Assembly: GCF_024679245.1 (NCBI RefSeq)
Contig: NC_090177.1
Span: 41,915,518-41,979,517 of the forward strand
DNA length: 64,000 nt
DNA from: Pseudorasbora parva
Lineage: Eukaryota; Chordata; Actinopteri; Cypriniformes; Gobionidae
Direction of reading: 5' to 3'
Position 1 is the first letter of the stretch. The number at the start of each line of letters is the position of its first letter. Both the position numbers and the translations under genes were made by a program. This document shows, in pieces, positions 43,540-54,716 of this stretch. Below the pieces are notes generated by a model. The model had not been told where the DNA came from and searched no databases. It saw only the letters and a list, made by a program, of their open reading frames with translations.

Positions 43540-43634
43540 CATCCATCCATCCATCCATCCATCCATCCATCCATCCATCCATCCATCCATCCATCCATCC
43601 ATCCATCCATCCATCCATCCATCCATCCATCCAT
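43540..43634. repeat. (CATC)n microsatellite at the LINE tail
   Basis: About 23 tetranucleotide units. It is the tail of the LINE fragment, extended by replication slippage. Confidence 0.97.
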
Positions 43635-43816
43635 TATCTTCCGCTTATCCGTGGCTGGGTCGCGGGGGCAACAGTCTAAGCAGAGATGCCCAGACTTCCT
43701 TCTCCCTAGCCACTTCCTCCAGCTCTTCCGGGGGAACCCCGAGGCGTTCCCAGGCCAGCCAGGAGACATAATCCCTCCAGCGTGTCCTGGGTCTTCTCCG
43801 GGGCCTCCTCCCCTCG
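43540..43816 (-). mobile_element. Nimb/I-like LINE 3' fragment, minus strand
   Basis: Exact 9-bp target duplication AAACATGTC at 43531-43539 and 43817-43825. The minus strand reads the C-terminal end of the same LINE protein as 49840-52520 ([20 protein letters not shown], then [10 protein letters not shown]), ending in a long (GGAT)n tail. Only about 180 bases of LINE plus the tail were inserted. Confidence 0.85.
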
Positions 43817-43880
43817 AAACATGTCAATTTACCAAACTTTTCTATATATCGAAAAAAAGTTTTTATACTTGAATAAGGTG

Positions 43881-44031
43881 GTTCCCTTCCAAAAGGGAAC
43901 TCGCGCTGCGTCAGCTGACGCTACAGGGAACGCCTTCAGCATGACAGGTGTCTGAACTACTGTCAAATTACAGCAATCCTATTGACCGGCGACAGCCTAT
44001 GATGTCATCAAGGTGCGACTAGGAAGTATAA
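43881..44031. repeat. Second DIRS-like terminal repeat
   Basis: GTTCCCTTCCAAAAGGGAAC followed by TCGCGCTGCGTCAGCTGACG has the same design as the terminus at 4501 (small palindrome, then CTGCGTC...). It is a different family. No matching right end or complementary region was found in the window. Confidence 0.6.
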
Positions 44032-44975
44032 TGCTGCGTTCACATCAAACGTGAATTGAGCGTCAAAATCGCTTTTAACGCGTCTAGTTTGATGCGTAAA
44101 CATTTTGAATCGATTCGCGCGTCCGCAACTAATTGGACGCGCATAGAAATCGAGCATTTGAAGCGAAATAGACGCGCGTTAAAGGCGCTCCAGGTGAAAT
44201 ATATTAAGCATTAGCAGCCACACATGTGGTTCAGCCAACGCACAACCTGGATTATCTTCACTGAATGTATATTTAAATAAAATATAAAGTTATGAAACTT
44301 CACTTTGCCCTCAGTCAAAATTATTTGGTAGGCAACAATAGATTAATTGGACCAAAGATCGCCCATTAGATGTACACAAGACTAAATATATGTCATGTTT
44401 AACCTCTACATAGACATCCGAGCCAGCGGCAAACGCCAGAAGGACTGGCCGAGGAAAGGCTGCTCTTGCTGGGGTTAACGAGCGCTGAGCGCCCAGAGAT
44501 CGCCTGGATCTCACAACTCTGTGTTCTTTTTAAATAGGCACTGTCTTTATAGGTAAACCACATATTTTAGCTTTAACAACTACATTATCAACTGAAAAGC
44601 ATTAAAACTACATTTAGTGACAAAATATCAGTATTTTCTTAATTATATGCAGGGTTTATCACATCACTTTACCACGTGACAGCAGCAAGCAGGCTCCTCA
44701 TTGGTTAACGCGGCGCGAATTGACGCCAAAGTTCAAATTTTTCAACTCGGGCGTAGACGCGAATTCGCTTCAAACACGTGAAAGCAGCACTCGCGCGTAA
44801 CGAGCGTATCGGGGAAGACGCTCAATTTGCTTCAATGAGGCGGAATCGCGTCCATCGACAAACATGTCTATTCCGCCGCAGGACCTCCAGACGCGCGTCA
44901 ACAGGCTTTTCCATTGACTTATAATGGAAATAATTCGCCCCAGACGCTCTATTCGCGTTTGGTGTGAACGTACCT
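44032..44975. mobile_element. Harbinger-type MITE (TAA target duplication)
   Basis: Inverted ends (TGCTGCGTTCACATCAAACG; complement of AGGTACGTTCACACCAAACG) with TAA at 44029-44031 and 44976-44978. The interior shares AAGGCTGCTC...GGGTT...GAGCGC sequence with 49570-49640 and 53400-53470. It is inserted just inside the DIRS-like end. Confidence 0.7.
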
Positions 44976-44978
44976 TAA

Positions 44979-45446
44979 GGGCGTCTTGCAAACATGACAC
45001 CACCTTTTTCATCTTCAGGGACTGTTTTGTCTGAATGCTTCAAGCTATGGGTAGTCCTATTCATTTGTTTTCTGCCTGGGATTAAGAGCATGCACTTTCA
45101 AGCTCTTATGGAGTTGCTTGTTGTTTATGTGCAATGTGAGTGGTTTTTCAATCCGAGAGCGCTTTGCTCTCATCTGGCTCTCTTCCTGAGGGCTCTTCTG
45201 AGGGTTTTTGCATCTGAGACTAGTGATGTGATCCTGCTCACGCCAAAGCTGAGCGCGGACGCGCATCATGGTTTCCTTGGATAAGGCTCGCTGATCGTCA
45301 CGAGAGGTTAGTTCCCTGGTGATCTGTTGACTGACGATATCTATCAGAAGTGCTCTTAGGGATGGCTGGTGAGAAGGGAAATTAGTTTCTCAGCCATCCG
45401 GTCCATGCATGCGGAGCTGATGAATGTTATGGAATGCGCTGCAAGC
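44979..45446. other. Probable DIRS-like remnant, no gene
   Basis: After the MITE an ATG at 44994 opens a 96-codon frame (MTPPFSSSGTVLSECFKLW) without recognisable domains. Its place behind a DIRS-like terminus suggests leftover 5' sequence of that element, which is inference only. Confidence 0.35.
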
Positions 45447-46454
45447 AGGCTGCAGCTGCCATGTGGGCGTGTCAGAGGAGAGATTGGAAATCATGTCTCT
45501 GCATCCGCAACTATCTCTTGGGGGGTCCCTCAAGGATCTATTCTTGGCCCGACTCTGTTTTCACTATACATGTTACCGCTTGGTTCAATCTTTAAGCAGC
45601 ACAATATTAATTATCATTTGTATGCGGATGATTTGCAGCTATACCTTCCTTTGGAGTGCGATGACATATCCTTCACTAATTTCTCTATGTGTTTAACTGA
45701 GGTGAAGGGATGGCTAGCAGATAATTTTTTACAACTAAATGAAGATAAGACTGAGTTTATTATGTTTGGGAACAAGCAGCCTGGGAATAGCTTGGAAGGA
45801 AAGTGTGGACCATTGTCCAATAATATGAGTAGCTATGTGAGGAACCTCGGCGTATTATTTGATACTGAAATATGTTTTACCCGTCAAGTTAACAGTGTTG
45901 TGAAATCATCTTTTTTTCACTTGAGAAAATTAACCAAACTAAAACCTATCTTATCATACAAGGATTTGGAGATTGTTCTGCATGCCTTTATTTCAACCCG
46001 CTTAGATTATTGTAATGCTCTTTACCTGGGCATAAGTGAATCACTTGTTACTCGTCTTCAGTACGTGCAAAATGCTGCAGCGAGATTTTTAACAAATAAT
46101 AGAAAACGAGATCACATAACACCTGTATTGATAACCCTTCACTGGCTACCTGTTAAATTTAGAATACAATACAAGGTGTTAATGTTTGTTTTTAAAGCAC
46201 TACATGATAGAGCCCCAGCGTATATAAAGGACATGTTAATCCCATACCAGCCTCAACGTCCGTTACGTTCTTCCCAGAACATGCTCTTAACCGTCCCTCG
46301 ATCTCGTCTGAGGCGTAGTGGAGATCGCGCCTTCTCGGTCGCGGCCCCGGCACTTTGGAATGAGTTGCCGCTATCTCTGAAATCCTTGCAAAGCTTGGAC
46401 ACTTTTAAAAAGGACTTGAAGACTTTTTTATTTCATCAGGCTTTTGGCGTCTGA
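45447..46454 (+). pseudogene. L2 reverse transcriptase C-terminal part
   Basis: One open frame reads the RT from the box before GVPQGSILGPTLFSLYMLPL, through the active site HLYADDLQLYL, KTEFIMFGNK, NLGVLFDTEI, the LDYCNALYLG block and LHWLPVKFRIQYK, to the end KDLKTFLFHQAF. No stop interrupts it, so the truncated copy is young, but endonuclease and RT fingers are missing and it cannot act alone. The first codons from 45369 belong to flanking DNA. Confidence 0.88.
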
Positions 46455-46675
46455 CTGGGTTGGAAACTGTGAGTGATTATGTGATTATGATTATGTGTTT
46501 GATTTTTGGTGTCATGTGATACCTTGACTTTGTAGTTTTTTGTGTGTGTGCGTTATTGTAAATTGTTGTATCTTCTGATGTTGTTTTATACTCATGGACA
46601 GCACTTTGGTCCATTCTAATGGTTTTGAAAGTGCTTTAGAAATAAAGTTGAGTTGAGTTGAGTTGAGTTGAGATT
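45447..46675 (+). mobile_element. L2-type LINE, 5'-truncated, (TTGAG)n tail
   Basis: The LINE begins inside the RT and ends with AAAGTGCTTTAGAAATAAAG and several TTGAG units at about 46646-46672. The target duplication is not clear. Confidence 0.85.
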
Positions 46676-48530
46676 GCTTGTGTTAGACTGAAGGATTGAT
46701 TTTTCCCAGCCATAAATCCATCGGCTTTCCATTCTTTCCATTCTTTCCTGATCTCCTAATAGAGATTGAGAGGGCATTGAAGAACCCATATTTAGTGTTT
46801 TCACTGACATCAGCGGGTTGTAAATTCTGTAATGTTGGGAGTATGGGTGGATATGGTTATGCGTTCTCGCCACGGATTGTCGTTAAAGAGTATTCTCCGA
46901 TCCGGGTAGGCGGGGACACTGAAAGCTCCAACCCTGCCATCTGAGTTTTCACTTAGATGGCAAGGCATACACGATAGCAGGTCAGCCTGTTGCTACTTTA
47001 TACAGCATATCGGTGTAAAAGGTATACTAGGAGCATCTGCTGAGGGACTTCAAACAGGGAGCACGTGTAGCAGTGTCTGAGGACGTGCACACCGCTGAGA
47101 TCTTAGTCCCAGGCAGGCGGGAGGCATCACAGTCATAAGACCGTTGAGTGGGCCAGAGGGCCAACATCGCCTCTAGTGGGCCCCGCGGTCGAGGGCGGGT
47201 CGCAAGGAGGCGAACTCCCAGAGAAGAGGAATGGTGCATCACAACACATTTGGGGATGAAAGTGTCCTCCCTTTGTGGGTGAAATAAGAATTACACCTCA
47301 CTTTTACTCCTCTTCTTCATCGTCTTCCCAGGCGCTTCTTACATCCACCCTGGGGTGGGGCTGTGATGATGATACTCTAGGTCCCGCCTGGCTGGTCTGT
47401 GAGAAGCGCCCCCTCAGGCGGTGGTGCTCCTAAGCATGCATGCTGTGGATAAAGCTTATGTGTGGGTCTCATCGTGCACCGGAGGCGAGCTGGCTAGTGC
47501 CCCTTGTAAGGGAAACAATATTTTTTTATGTTGTGTGAGACTTCATGCTCACCACAGAGGGATCGGGGATCCCGGGATTGTTGGAGTACACCATAGGGCC
47601 CTGTAGTTCCCCTATTCAATGACTAAAATGATTTTTTGAGATGCCATTATGTGGTCTGTTTAGAGCTAGCTTTGCTAGTAGAGAATAGCCACTGTTGTGT
47701 TGACAGTTGTGTGAAACAGTTAATACCTTCTGTGTGATGAAGGTGTGATGAAGCCACTAGTTGAGGTCACCGCTTATTCCCGTGGGCATGTAGTGTTGTA
47801 AAGTATTGGGCGCTCTTCTTGAATATTGCAGGGCTTTTTCTCTTGCATCCCTAGTCAGCCTTCTCTTATTTTAGAGTTGTCCGGCCAAGGCCTGCCCCCT
47901 TCTCTGCAGTCTGGGGTTTGTTTTGTTTAATGAAGGTTGGTGTGAAGCAGAATGGATAGCGACTTTGCTATTGGTCGTGGGGTGGGGTTACGCGTCTCTT
48001 TGCTTGTGTGCAGTTAGACTAGCTTTGTTAAACCTCCCCTCCCAGAGCTTATTGTGGCCGCCACTTTTGGGTTGCCCCGGCCTCATCCTGGAAGTAACGG
48101 CCAGTTGGCAGTATGTGTTGATTAATTCACCTCCTTGCTCTGTGTCTTCTGCTCCACCTCTTAGGGCTCAGGTTGAGCTGTACTTTACACCCTTCTGCTC
48201 TGCGAGGGTTTGGTCGGATGCTCCCCTGAATCCAAAGCATTGCCATGGCTGATGCCCTCACACGGATGGCAGGCTCTGGATAAGCTTATGGCCGTCCTGA
48301 AGGCAGGCGGCGTAAGTTGTACTCCCCTCGCTTCAGAGGATTCAAGGCATTCTTTTGCTGAGTACATTGCTATTGGCAATGTGTTCATGCTTGTAGGCAC
48401 TGCCAGTGAGACTGCGTCATCACACAGAGGGCTCTTGTGGACCTCTGGGATGGACCGGCCCCAGGAGAGGCTCATGAAGGGCTCATGAAGCAGCCAGCTT
48501 GGGCAGTACAGGCAGTTGACTCCAGGACAG
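46676..48530. other. Unassigned, GC-richer, no gene recognised
   Basis: Short ORFs in all frames without motifs. The texture suggests an old non-coding retroelement interior lying between the DIRS-like end and the ~40-bp repeat field. Confidence 0.35.
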
Positions 48531-49190
48531 GTGGTAGGCCTCAACAGGCCTCCTTGCAAGAGAAGGAGCAGTAACCCCTGCAGCAGAAACCACCTCAACT
48601 AGTAGGCCCTTTATGGCCTTCCTGGGATGAGTCCACAGGTGGTTTCTGGATGTCCAGTTCTTCGTCAGCCAGCAGACAAGCTACTGTCAACCCGGGTTCT
48701 TCCAACCGGCCAGAGAGAAGTGGGCTGCTAGCAGGTAGTAGGTCCCACCAGGCCTCCCTGTAGGATCGCTGCCGGGTAGTAGGCCTCACCAGGCTTCCCT
48801 GGAGGCGGGCTTCTGGACCAGCATGCTCCAGCAGCAGGCACAACTGCAGTCCAGGTAGTAGGCCTTACCAGGCCTCCATGAATGTTCGCCACTGGTTAGC
48901 AGGCCTCACCAGGCCTCCCTGTGTGAGTTCCCGCTCTTAGGCGCTTGGGTAGCTATCAGATCTTAATATGGGAATGAGTTCCCAGGCTCCAGCTACACTG
49001 ATAACTGGTGTTGACCGCTATCAGGTTGTAATTCTCACCAGGCCTCCAAGAGGGTAGCAGGTCTCTCCTGGCCTCCCCTAAGGGGGTGTTCCTGGGCATC
49101 AGTCACTGGACGGCTAGCATGTTCTGCTATCAGGTATTAGGCTTCACCAGGCCTCCCTTAGGACGACTTCCCCGGTGTAAGGCCGCCCAA
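48531..49190. repeat. Degenerate ~40-bp repeat field, part 1
   Basis: A core like GTAGGCCTCACCAGGCCTCC recurs at about 48738, 48779, 48858, 48899, 49025 and 49137. The spacings are near 40 or 80 bases. Copies are diverged outside the core. Confidence 0.7.
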
Positions 49191-49839
49191 ATTGTCCCAA
49201 TGGAGGCTAACGATTGGTGGGTGAAGATCACTGCACGTTCGATCTTTTCAGTTGGGAAGAGGGATTTTATTCCAATTCCTCTTTATCTGACTCCATTTAA
49301 TCACAATTTAGAATTTAGGTTAGAATACCAATTGGTTAATTGGTCATTTATATTTAATAGTTTAACTACACATTTAATTATTCCATTTAACCCTTTGTTG
49401 AAATTATGCCCGTTCATAACCTGAACAACTCCAGAGTAAGTCAGAATCAATCAAAGTGTAACAATTTATTAACAGTAAGGTAAACGTATAAATCCATTTA
49501 CATAAGTCATAGGTAATCCATAACATCAAAGCTCCACCCAACAATGGACTCCACCCAAAATAGAAAAATTGTTTCTTGTTAAGGCTGCTCACGCCGGGGT
49601 TGATGAGCGCCGCTGATCACCTGGGTCTCACACCTCCGAAAACGCCAGATCAAATGTTCAAATTGCCACTTTGATAATTAACTCTGAAATAAAGAATGAA
49701 ATATATACCTGATTTCTGAAAATTACATAAGGCAGGCTATCTTGAACGTCCAGCATTACGGGCTGACTTGAATAGAGGATCGAGCCCTGAACTCTTTGCA
49801 ACTTTCCTTTAAATACCCAGATAATTCAATAGGATAATT
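49191..49839. other. Unassigned insertion in the repeat field, with a MITE part
   Basis: AT-rich from 49240 to 49560, then GGCTGCTCACGCCGGGGTTG, shared with 53400. The last 9 bases before 49840 (AGGATAATT) are the LINE target duplication. Confidence 0.4.
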
Positions 49840-49884
49840 ATAGCCCCCCAGCTCAGCCGCCATGTGTTGGAGTTCACCCAGGTG
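49788..49884. repeat. Inverted duplication, arm 1
   Basis: About 96 bases that match the reverse complement of 54447-54543 with a single mismatch. The arm spans the junction between flanking DNA and the LINE start at 49840. Confidence 0.92.
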
Positions 49885-52501
49885 AACGAGAGGGTTGCTT
49901 CCCTGCGCCTTCGTGTCGAGGATAGGTCTCTCACTGTCATTTGTGCCTACGGGCCGAATGGCAGTGCAGAGTACCCAGCCCTCTTGGGGTCTCTATGAGG
50001 GGTGCTGGATAGTGCTCCGACTGGAGACTCCATCGTTCTACTGGGGGAGTTCAATGCCCAGAGACACCTGGAGGGGCGTGATTGGGAGGAACGACCCCCC
50101 TGATCTGAACCCGAGCTGTGTTCTGTTATTGGACTTCTGTGCTAACCATGGCTTGTCCATAACTAACACCATGTTCAAGAAGGGTGTCCATCAGTGCACA
50201 TGGCACCAGGACACCCTAGGCTGAAGGTCGATGATTGACTTTGTGGTCGTCTCATCTGACCTCCGGCCATATGTCTTGGACACTCGGGTGAAGAGAGGAG
50301 CGGAGCTGTCGACCAATCACTACCTGGTGGTGAGTTGGATCCGATGGCAGGGGAGGAAGCTGGACAGACTCGGCAGACCCAAACGTACTGTGAGGGTCTG
50401 TTGGGAACGTTTGGCTAAACCCCCTGTCAGAGAGATCTTCAACTCCCACCTCCGGCAGAGCTTCGACCGGATCCCGAGGGAGTCTGGAGATATTGAGTCC
50501 AAATGGACCATGTTCTCTACCCCCATTGTCGACGCGGCCGCTCGGAGCTGTGGCCGTAAGGTCTCCGGTGCCTGTCGAGGCGGCAATCCCCGAACCCGGT
50601 GGTGGACACCGGAAGTAAGGAATGCCGTCAAGCTGAAGAAGGAGTCCTATCGGGCCTGGCTGGCTTGTGGGGCTCCTGAGGCAGCTGACAGGTACTGGCA
50701 GGCCAAGCGGACAGCAGCCCGGGTAGTTGTGGAGGCAAAAACTCAGGCCTGGGAGGAGTTCGGTGAGGCTATGGAGAAAGACTATCGGTTGGCCTTGAAG
50801 AGATTTTGGCAAACCGTTCGACGCCTCAGGAGGGGGAAGGAGTGCCCTACCAACACTGTCTACATTGGAGATGGGCAGCTGCTGACCTCAACTGGGGATA
50901 TTGTTGGACGGTGGAAGGAATACTTCGAGGATCTCCTCAATCCCACTGACATGTCTTCCTTTGAGGAAGCAGTGGCTGAGGGCTCGGGGGGGACTCGTCC
51001 ATCACCAGGGCTGAAGTCATCGAGGTAGTTAATAAGCTCCTCGGTGGCAAGGTGCCGGGGGTTGATAAGATTCGCCCTAAGTACCTTAAGTATTTGGATG
51101 TTGTGGGGCTGTCTTGGCTGACACGCCTCTTCAGCATTGCGTGGCGGTTGGGGACAGTACCTATGGACTGGCAGACCGGGGTGGTGGTCCCTCTTTTCAA
51201 GAAGGGGGACCGGAAAGTGTATTCCAACTACAGGGGGATCACACTTCTCAGCCTCTCTGGGAAAGTCTATGCCAGGGTACTGGAGAGGAGAATGCGGCCG
51301 ATAGTGAAACCTCGGATTCAGGAGGAGCAGTGTGGTTTTTGTCCCAGTTGTGGAACACTGGACCAGCTCTATATCCTTTCCAGGGTGCTGGAGGATTCAT
51401 GGGAGTTTGCCCAACCAGTCCACATGTGCTTTGTGGATTTGGAGAAGGCATTCGACTGTATTCCTTGTGGCACCCTGTGGAGGGTGCTTTGGGAGTATGG
51501 GGTCCAGAGCCCTGTGGTTAGGGCTGTTCGGTCCCTTTACGACCAGAGCAGGAGCTTGGTTCGCATTGCCGGCAGTAAGTCAAATTGGTTCCCTGTGCAT
51601 GTTGGTCTCCGGGCTGCCCTTTGTCACCGGTTCTGTTCATAATTTATATGGACATAATTTCTAGTTAAAGGGCCGGAGAGTGTCCGGTTTGGGGACCACG
51701 CGATTTCGTCACTGCTCTTTGCAGATGATGTTGTCATGTTGGCAACCTCAGACCAGGACCTTCAGCATGCACTGGGACGGTTTGCAGCCGTGTTTGAATC
51801 AGCTGGGATGAGAATCAGCACCTCCAAGTCCGAGGCCATGGTTCTCAGTCAGAAAAGGGTAGCTTGCTCACTTCAGGTTGGTGGAGAGTTCTTGCCTCAA
51901 GTGGAGGAGTTTAAGTATCTTGGGGTCTTGTTCACGAGTGAGGGAAGGATGGAACGGGAGATTGATAGACGGATCGGTGCAGCATCTGCAGTAATGCGGG
52001 CGATGTACCGATCTGTCGTGGTGAAGAAGGAGCTGAGCCGTAAGGCAAAGCTCTCGATTTACCGGTCAATCTACGTTCCTACTCTCACCTATGGTCATGA
52101 GCTGTGGGTCATGACCGAAAGGACAAGATCCCAGATACAGGCGGCTGAAATGAGCTTTCTCCACAGGGTGGCTGAGCGCTCCCTTAGAGATAGGGTGAGA
52201 AGCTCAGACACTCGGGAGGAGCTCAGAGTAGAGCCGTTGCTCCTTCAGAGAGGAGCCATTTGAGGTGGCTCGGGCATCTATTTCGGATGCCTCCTGGACG
52301 CCTTCCCAGGGAGGTGTTTCGGCACGTCCCACCGGGAGGAGGCCCCGGGGAAGACCCAGGAAATGCTGGAGGGATTATGTCTCCCGGCTGGCCTGGGAAC
52401 GCCTTGGGGTTCCCTTGAAGCAGCTGGAGGAAGTGGCTAGGGAGAAGGAAGTCTGGGCGTCTCTGCTTAGACTGTTGCCCCCGCGACCCGGCCCCGGATA
52501 A
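49840..52501 (+). pseudogene. LINE endonuclease/RT ORF, several frameshifts
   Basis: The opening reads [20 protein letters not shown] in the endonuclease, followed in other frames by MIDFVVVSSDLRPYVLDTRV (50231) and the long frame to 51028. The RT lies at 51052-51642: GVDKIRPKYLK, VVPLFKKGDRKVYSNYRGIT and the palm A box VDLEKAFDCI. A frame change near 51620 hits the GLR...P box. The active site LFADDVVMLA is at about 51715 and the C-terminal part is open at 51736-52263. A last shift leads to the tail [15 protein letters not shown] ... RLLPPRPGPG ending at 52501. Too many lesions for function. Confidence 0.87.
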
Positions 52502-52520
52502 GCGGAAGACAATGGATGGA
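49840..52520 (+). mobile_element. Nimb/I-like LINE, 5'-truncated
   Basis: Exact 9-bp target duplication AGGATAATT (49831-49839, 52521-52529). The copy starts within the endonuclease domain and ends with GCGGAAGACAATGGATGGA. The family name is a best guess from the protein and the GGAT tail. Confidence 0.87.
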
Positions 52521-52529
52521 AGGATAATT

Positions 52530-53214
52530 CAACAGGTTTGACCAAATGGCCCAGGGGAGTGTTCAACTGTTAATTCTTCAGAGAGTTATTTGTTTCTCAG
52601 GCCAGACGCTCTGGCATCCGCCTTACACTCAGTCCCTGAGACAGTTAGCATGGATTGCCAATGGGTAGTAGGCCTCGCCAGGTCGCCTGGATGGCTCGCT
52701 GTCAGGTAGTAGGCCTCATCTGGCCTCCATGAGGGATTTGCCATTGGGTAGCAGGCTTCATTGCCTCCCCTGAGGACGCATTCCTGGTCTTCAGTCACTG
52801 GACCCCTAGCAATGGAGGGCCGCTCCAGGCCTCCCTAAGCCCTGCTATCAGGCAGTAGGCCCTGCCAGGAGTCCCTGAAAATGACCCCCTGAGTTGAAAT
52901 GCTCGGGCAACATGGTCTGCATGGTCTGCTACCAGGTAGTAGGCTTCTCCAAGCCTCCCTGAGGGAATGAGTCCCAGGTTCCAGCTACCTCGACAACTAG
53001 CTTTGACAGTTATCAGGCAGTAGGCCTCACCAGGCCTCCCTGAGGACGAGCGCCTCTGTCTGGACGCTCGGGCAGCTAGAATGGATGGTTATCAGGTGGC
53101 AGGACTTACTAGGCCTCCCTGACGGAACAAGCTTTCCTAAGCTTTCCTGGTTCTAAGCTGCCGTAACAGTAAGCCTCGACGGTCTTCAGGTGGAGGCCTC
53201 TTCAGGCAGGAACA
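52530..53214. repeat. Degenerate ~40-bp repeat field, part 2
   Basis: The core recurs at about 52666, 52707, 52751, 52855, 52939, 53020 and 53099, with spacings of 41, 44, 104, 84, 81 and 79. It continues the field at 48531-49190, from which it is separated by later insertions. Confidence 0.7.
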
Positions 53215-54010
53215 CATAACTGGTTTTATGCTGACTGGTTTACATTCACACTGGACGCGAATAAATCACGCTATTCGCGCGAAGTTGAACATTTTGAATT
53301 AATTTGCGCATGAAATTCGCTTCATTCGCGTGTGACATTCACTACACAATTCACATCATGGGAGGAGCTTCAGCCAGGCAACGGCAGTAGCCGAGTTAAG
53401 GCTGCTGTCGCCGGGGTTGATGAGCGCCACTGATCGCCTGGGTCTCACACCTCCGAAAATGCCAGATCAAATTTTCAAATTGGCGCTCTGTTAATAAATA
53501 AACCAGATATTTGAGCTTTAAACAACTACATTTTCGCCTGAAAAACTCTCAAAACTACATTTTGTGACACAATAACAGTAGTATTTTTTAAATTACTCAG
53601 AATCAGAATCAGAAAGAGCTTTATTGCCAAGTGTGCTTTCACACACAAGGAATTTTTTTTGGTGCTGAAGCTTCCAGTGCACATAAACAATACAATACAA
53701 CACGGTAATAAAAAAATTCGAAGAATAAAAATATGAAGAAAAATATGAACAGTATAAGGTCACGGTTACGTTTAGTAAAAACTGGGAAAACTGGGGGTCA
53801 CTGGGAAACTCTGGCCTTGGGGTTTCCCATCCGTCACTTCACCACGTGACAGCAGTAAGCAGGCTCCTCATTGCTTAACGCGGCGTGAATATCCGCCATA
53901 GTTCATAATTTTCAACTTGAACAATTTGCGTTTCGATCAATTTGCATGATTCTTGCCGCGCAAATCGCGCCGCAGAATGCCTATTCGCGTCTCTGCATTG
54001 ACTTAACATC
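53215..54010. repeat. MITE related to 44032-44975
   Basis: Contains TTCACACTGGACGCGAATAA near its start, GGGGTTGATGAGCGCCACTG at about 53416 and CGTCTCTGCATTGACTTAAC at its end. The GCGGCGTGAATATCCGCC region matches GCGGCGCGAATTGACGCC of the other copy. A short unrelated insertion seems to lie at about 53600-53820. Confidence 0.5.
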
Positions 54011-54446
54011 TAAATCACTACTAAGTTTTGCTCTCCAAGATACCCGTCTCCGAGATCTGGTTTGAGGAGGACACTGCCCTTTTGCAGTCCCTCACTCTGG
54101 ATGCCACATGAGCAGGCAAAGGTCCGGAGGCTCTGTTTTTTAAACAGACAGGGTTGGCCTAGCCAAAGTGTCCCACAGAAGTGATGCCAGGTCAGGCCTC
54201 CCTGGTGGCAATCAAAAATTAAATCTCAAGAAGGATAAATCTTTGATTAACGGAAAGTTCAAAAGAATAACATTTATCTAAAATAAAAATGAAAAGATTT
54301 TTCAACATTATAAATGTCTTTTCTGTGTTTTTTTCTTTTTTTGTAAATAAAAGTATTAATTTCTTACTCTTTAATTTCTTACTCTTCTTACTAAGTATTA
54401 ATTTAAACTCTTACTCAGACCAAACTTTTGAAGTTTGGGTGAACTC
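54011..54446. other. No gene recognised
   Basis: Mixed sequence with an AT-rich part at 54220-54420; no supported feature. Confidence 0.4.
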
Positions 54447-54543
54447 CACCTGGGTGAACTCCAACACATGGCGGCTGAGCTGGGGGGCTATAATTATCCT
54501 ATTGAATTATCTGGGTATTTAAAGGAATGTTGCAAAGAGTTCA
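54447..54543. repeat. Inverted duplication, arm 2
   Basis: Reverse complement of 49788-49884. It includes the first ~45 bases of the LINE copy and the flanking target sequence. Confidence 0.92.
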
Positions 54544-54564
54544 AGGAGAATGGCCCCACCCAAG

Positions 54565-54716
54565 TGGCCCCACCCGCCGACTCTATACACGATGTGATTG
54601 GCCCGTCCAGATTGTGAGGAATACAGCTCAGAAGGGTATTGAGAGTTCCTAGACTACACTTGCGGGCAGATTAAATTTGCTGCCGCTAGGGAGCGTCTAG
54701 ATTTCTAGGCTAGTGT
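54565..54716. repeat. MITE right half (CTAGCCT family)
   Basis: Matches 56693-56844: GACTCTATACACGATGTGAT, GCAGATTAAATTTGCTGCCG and the end TTTCTAGGCTAG. The left half is missing. Confidence 0.75.

Noticed and set aside
43540..43634. CRISPR-like regular repeat
   Set aside because: Plain tetranucleotide microsatellite at a LINE tail in a eukaryotic genome.
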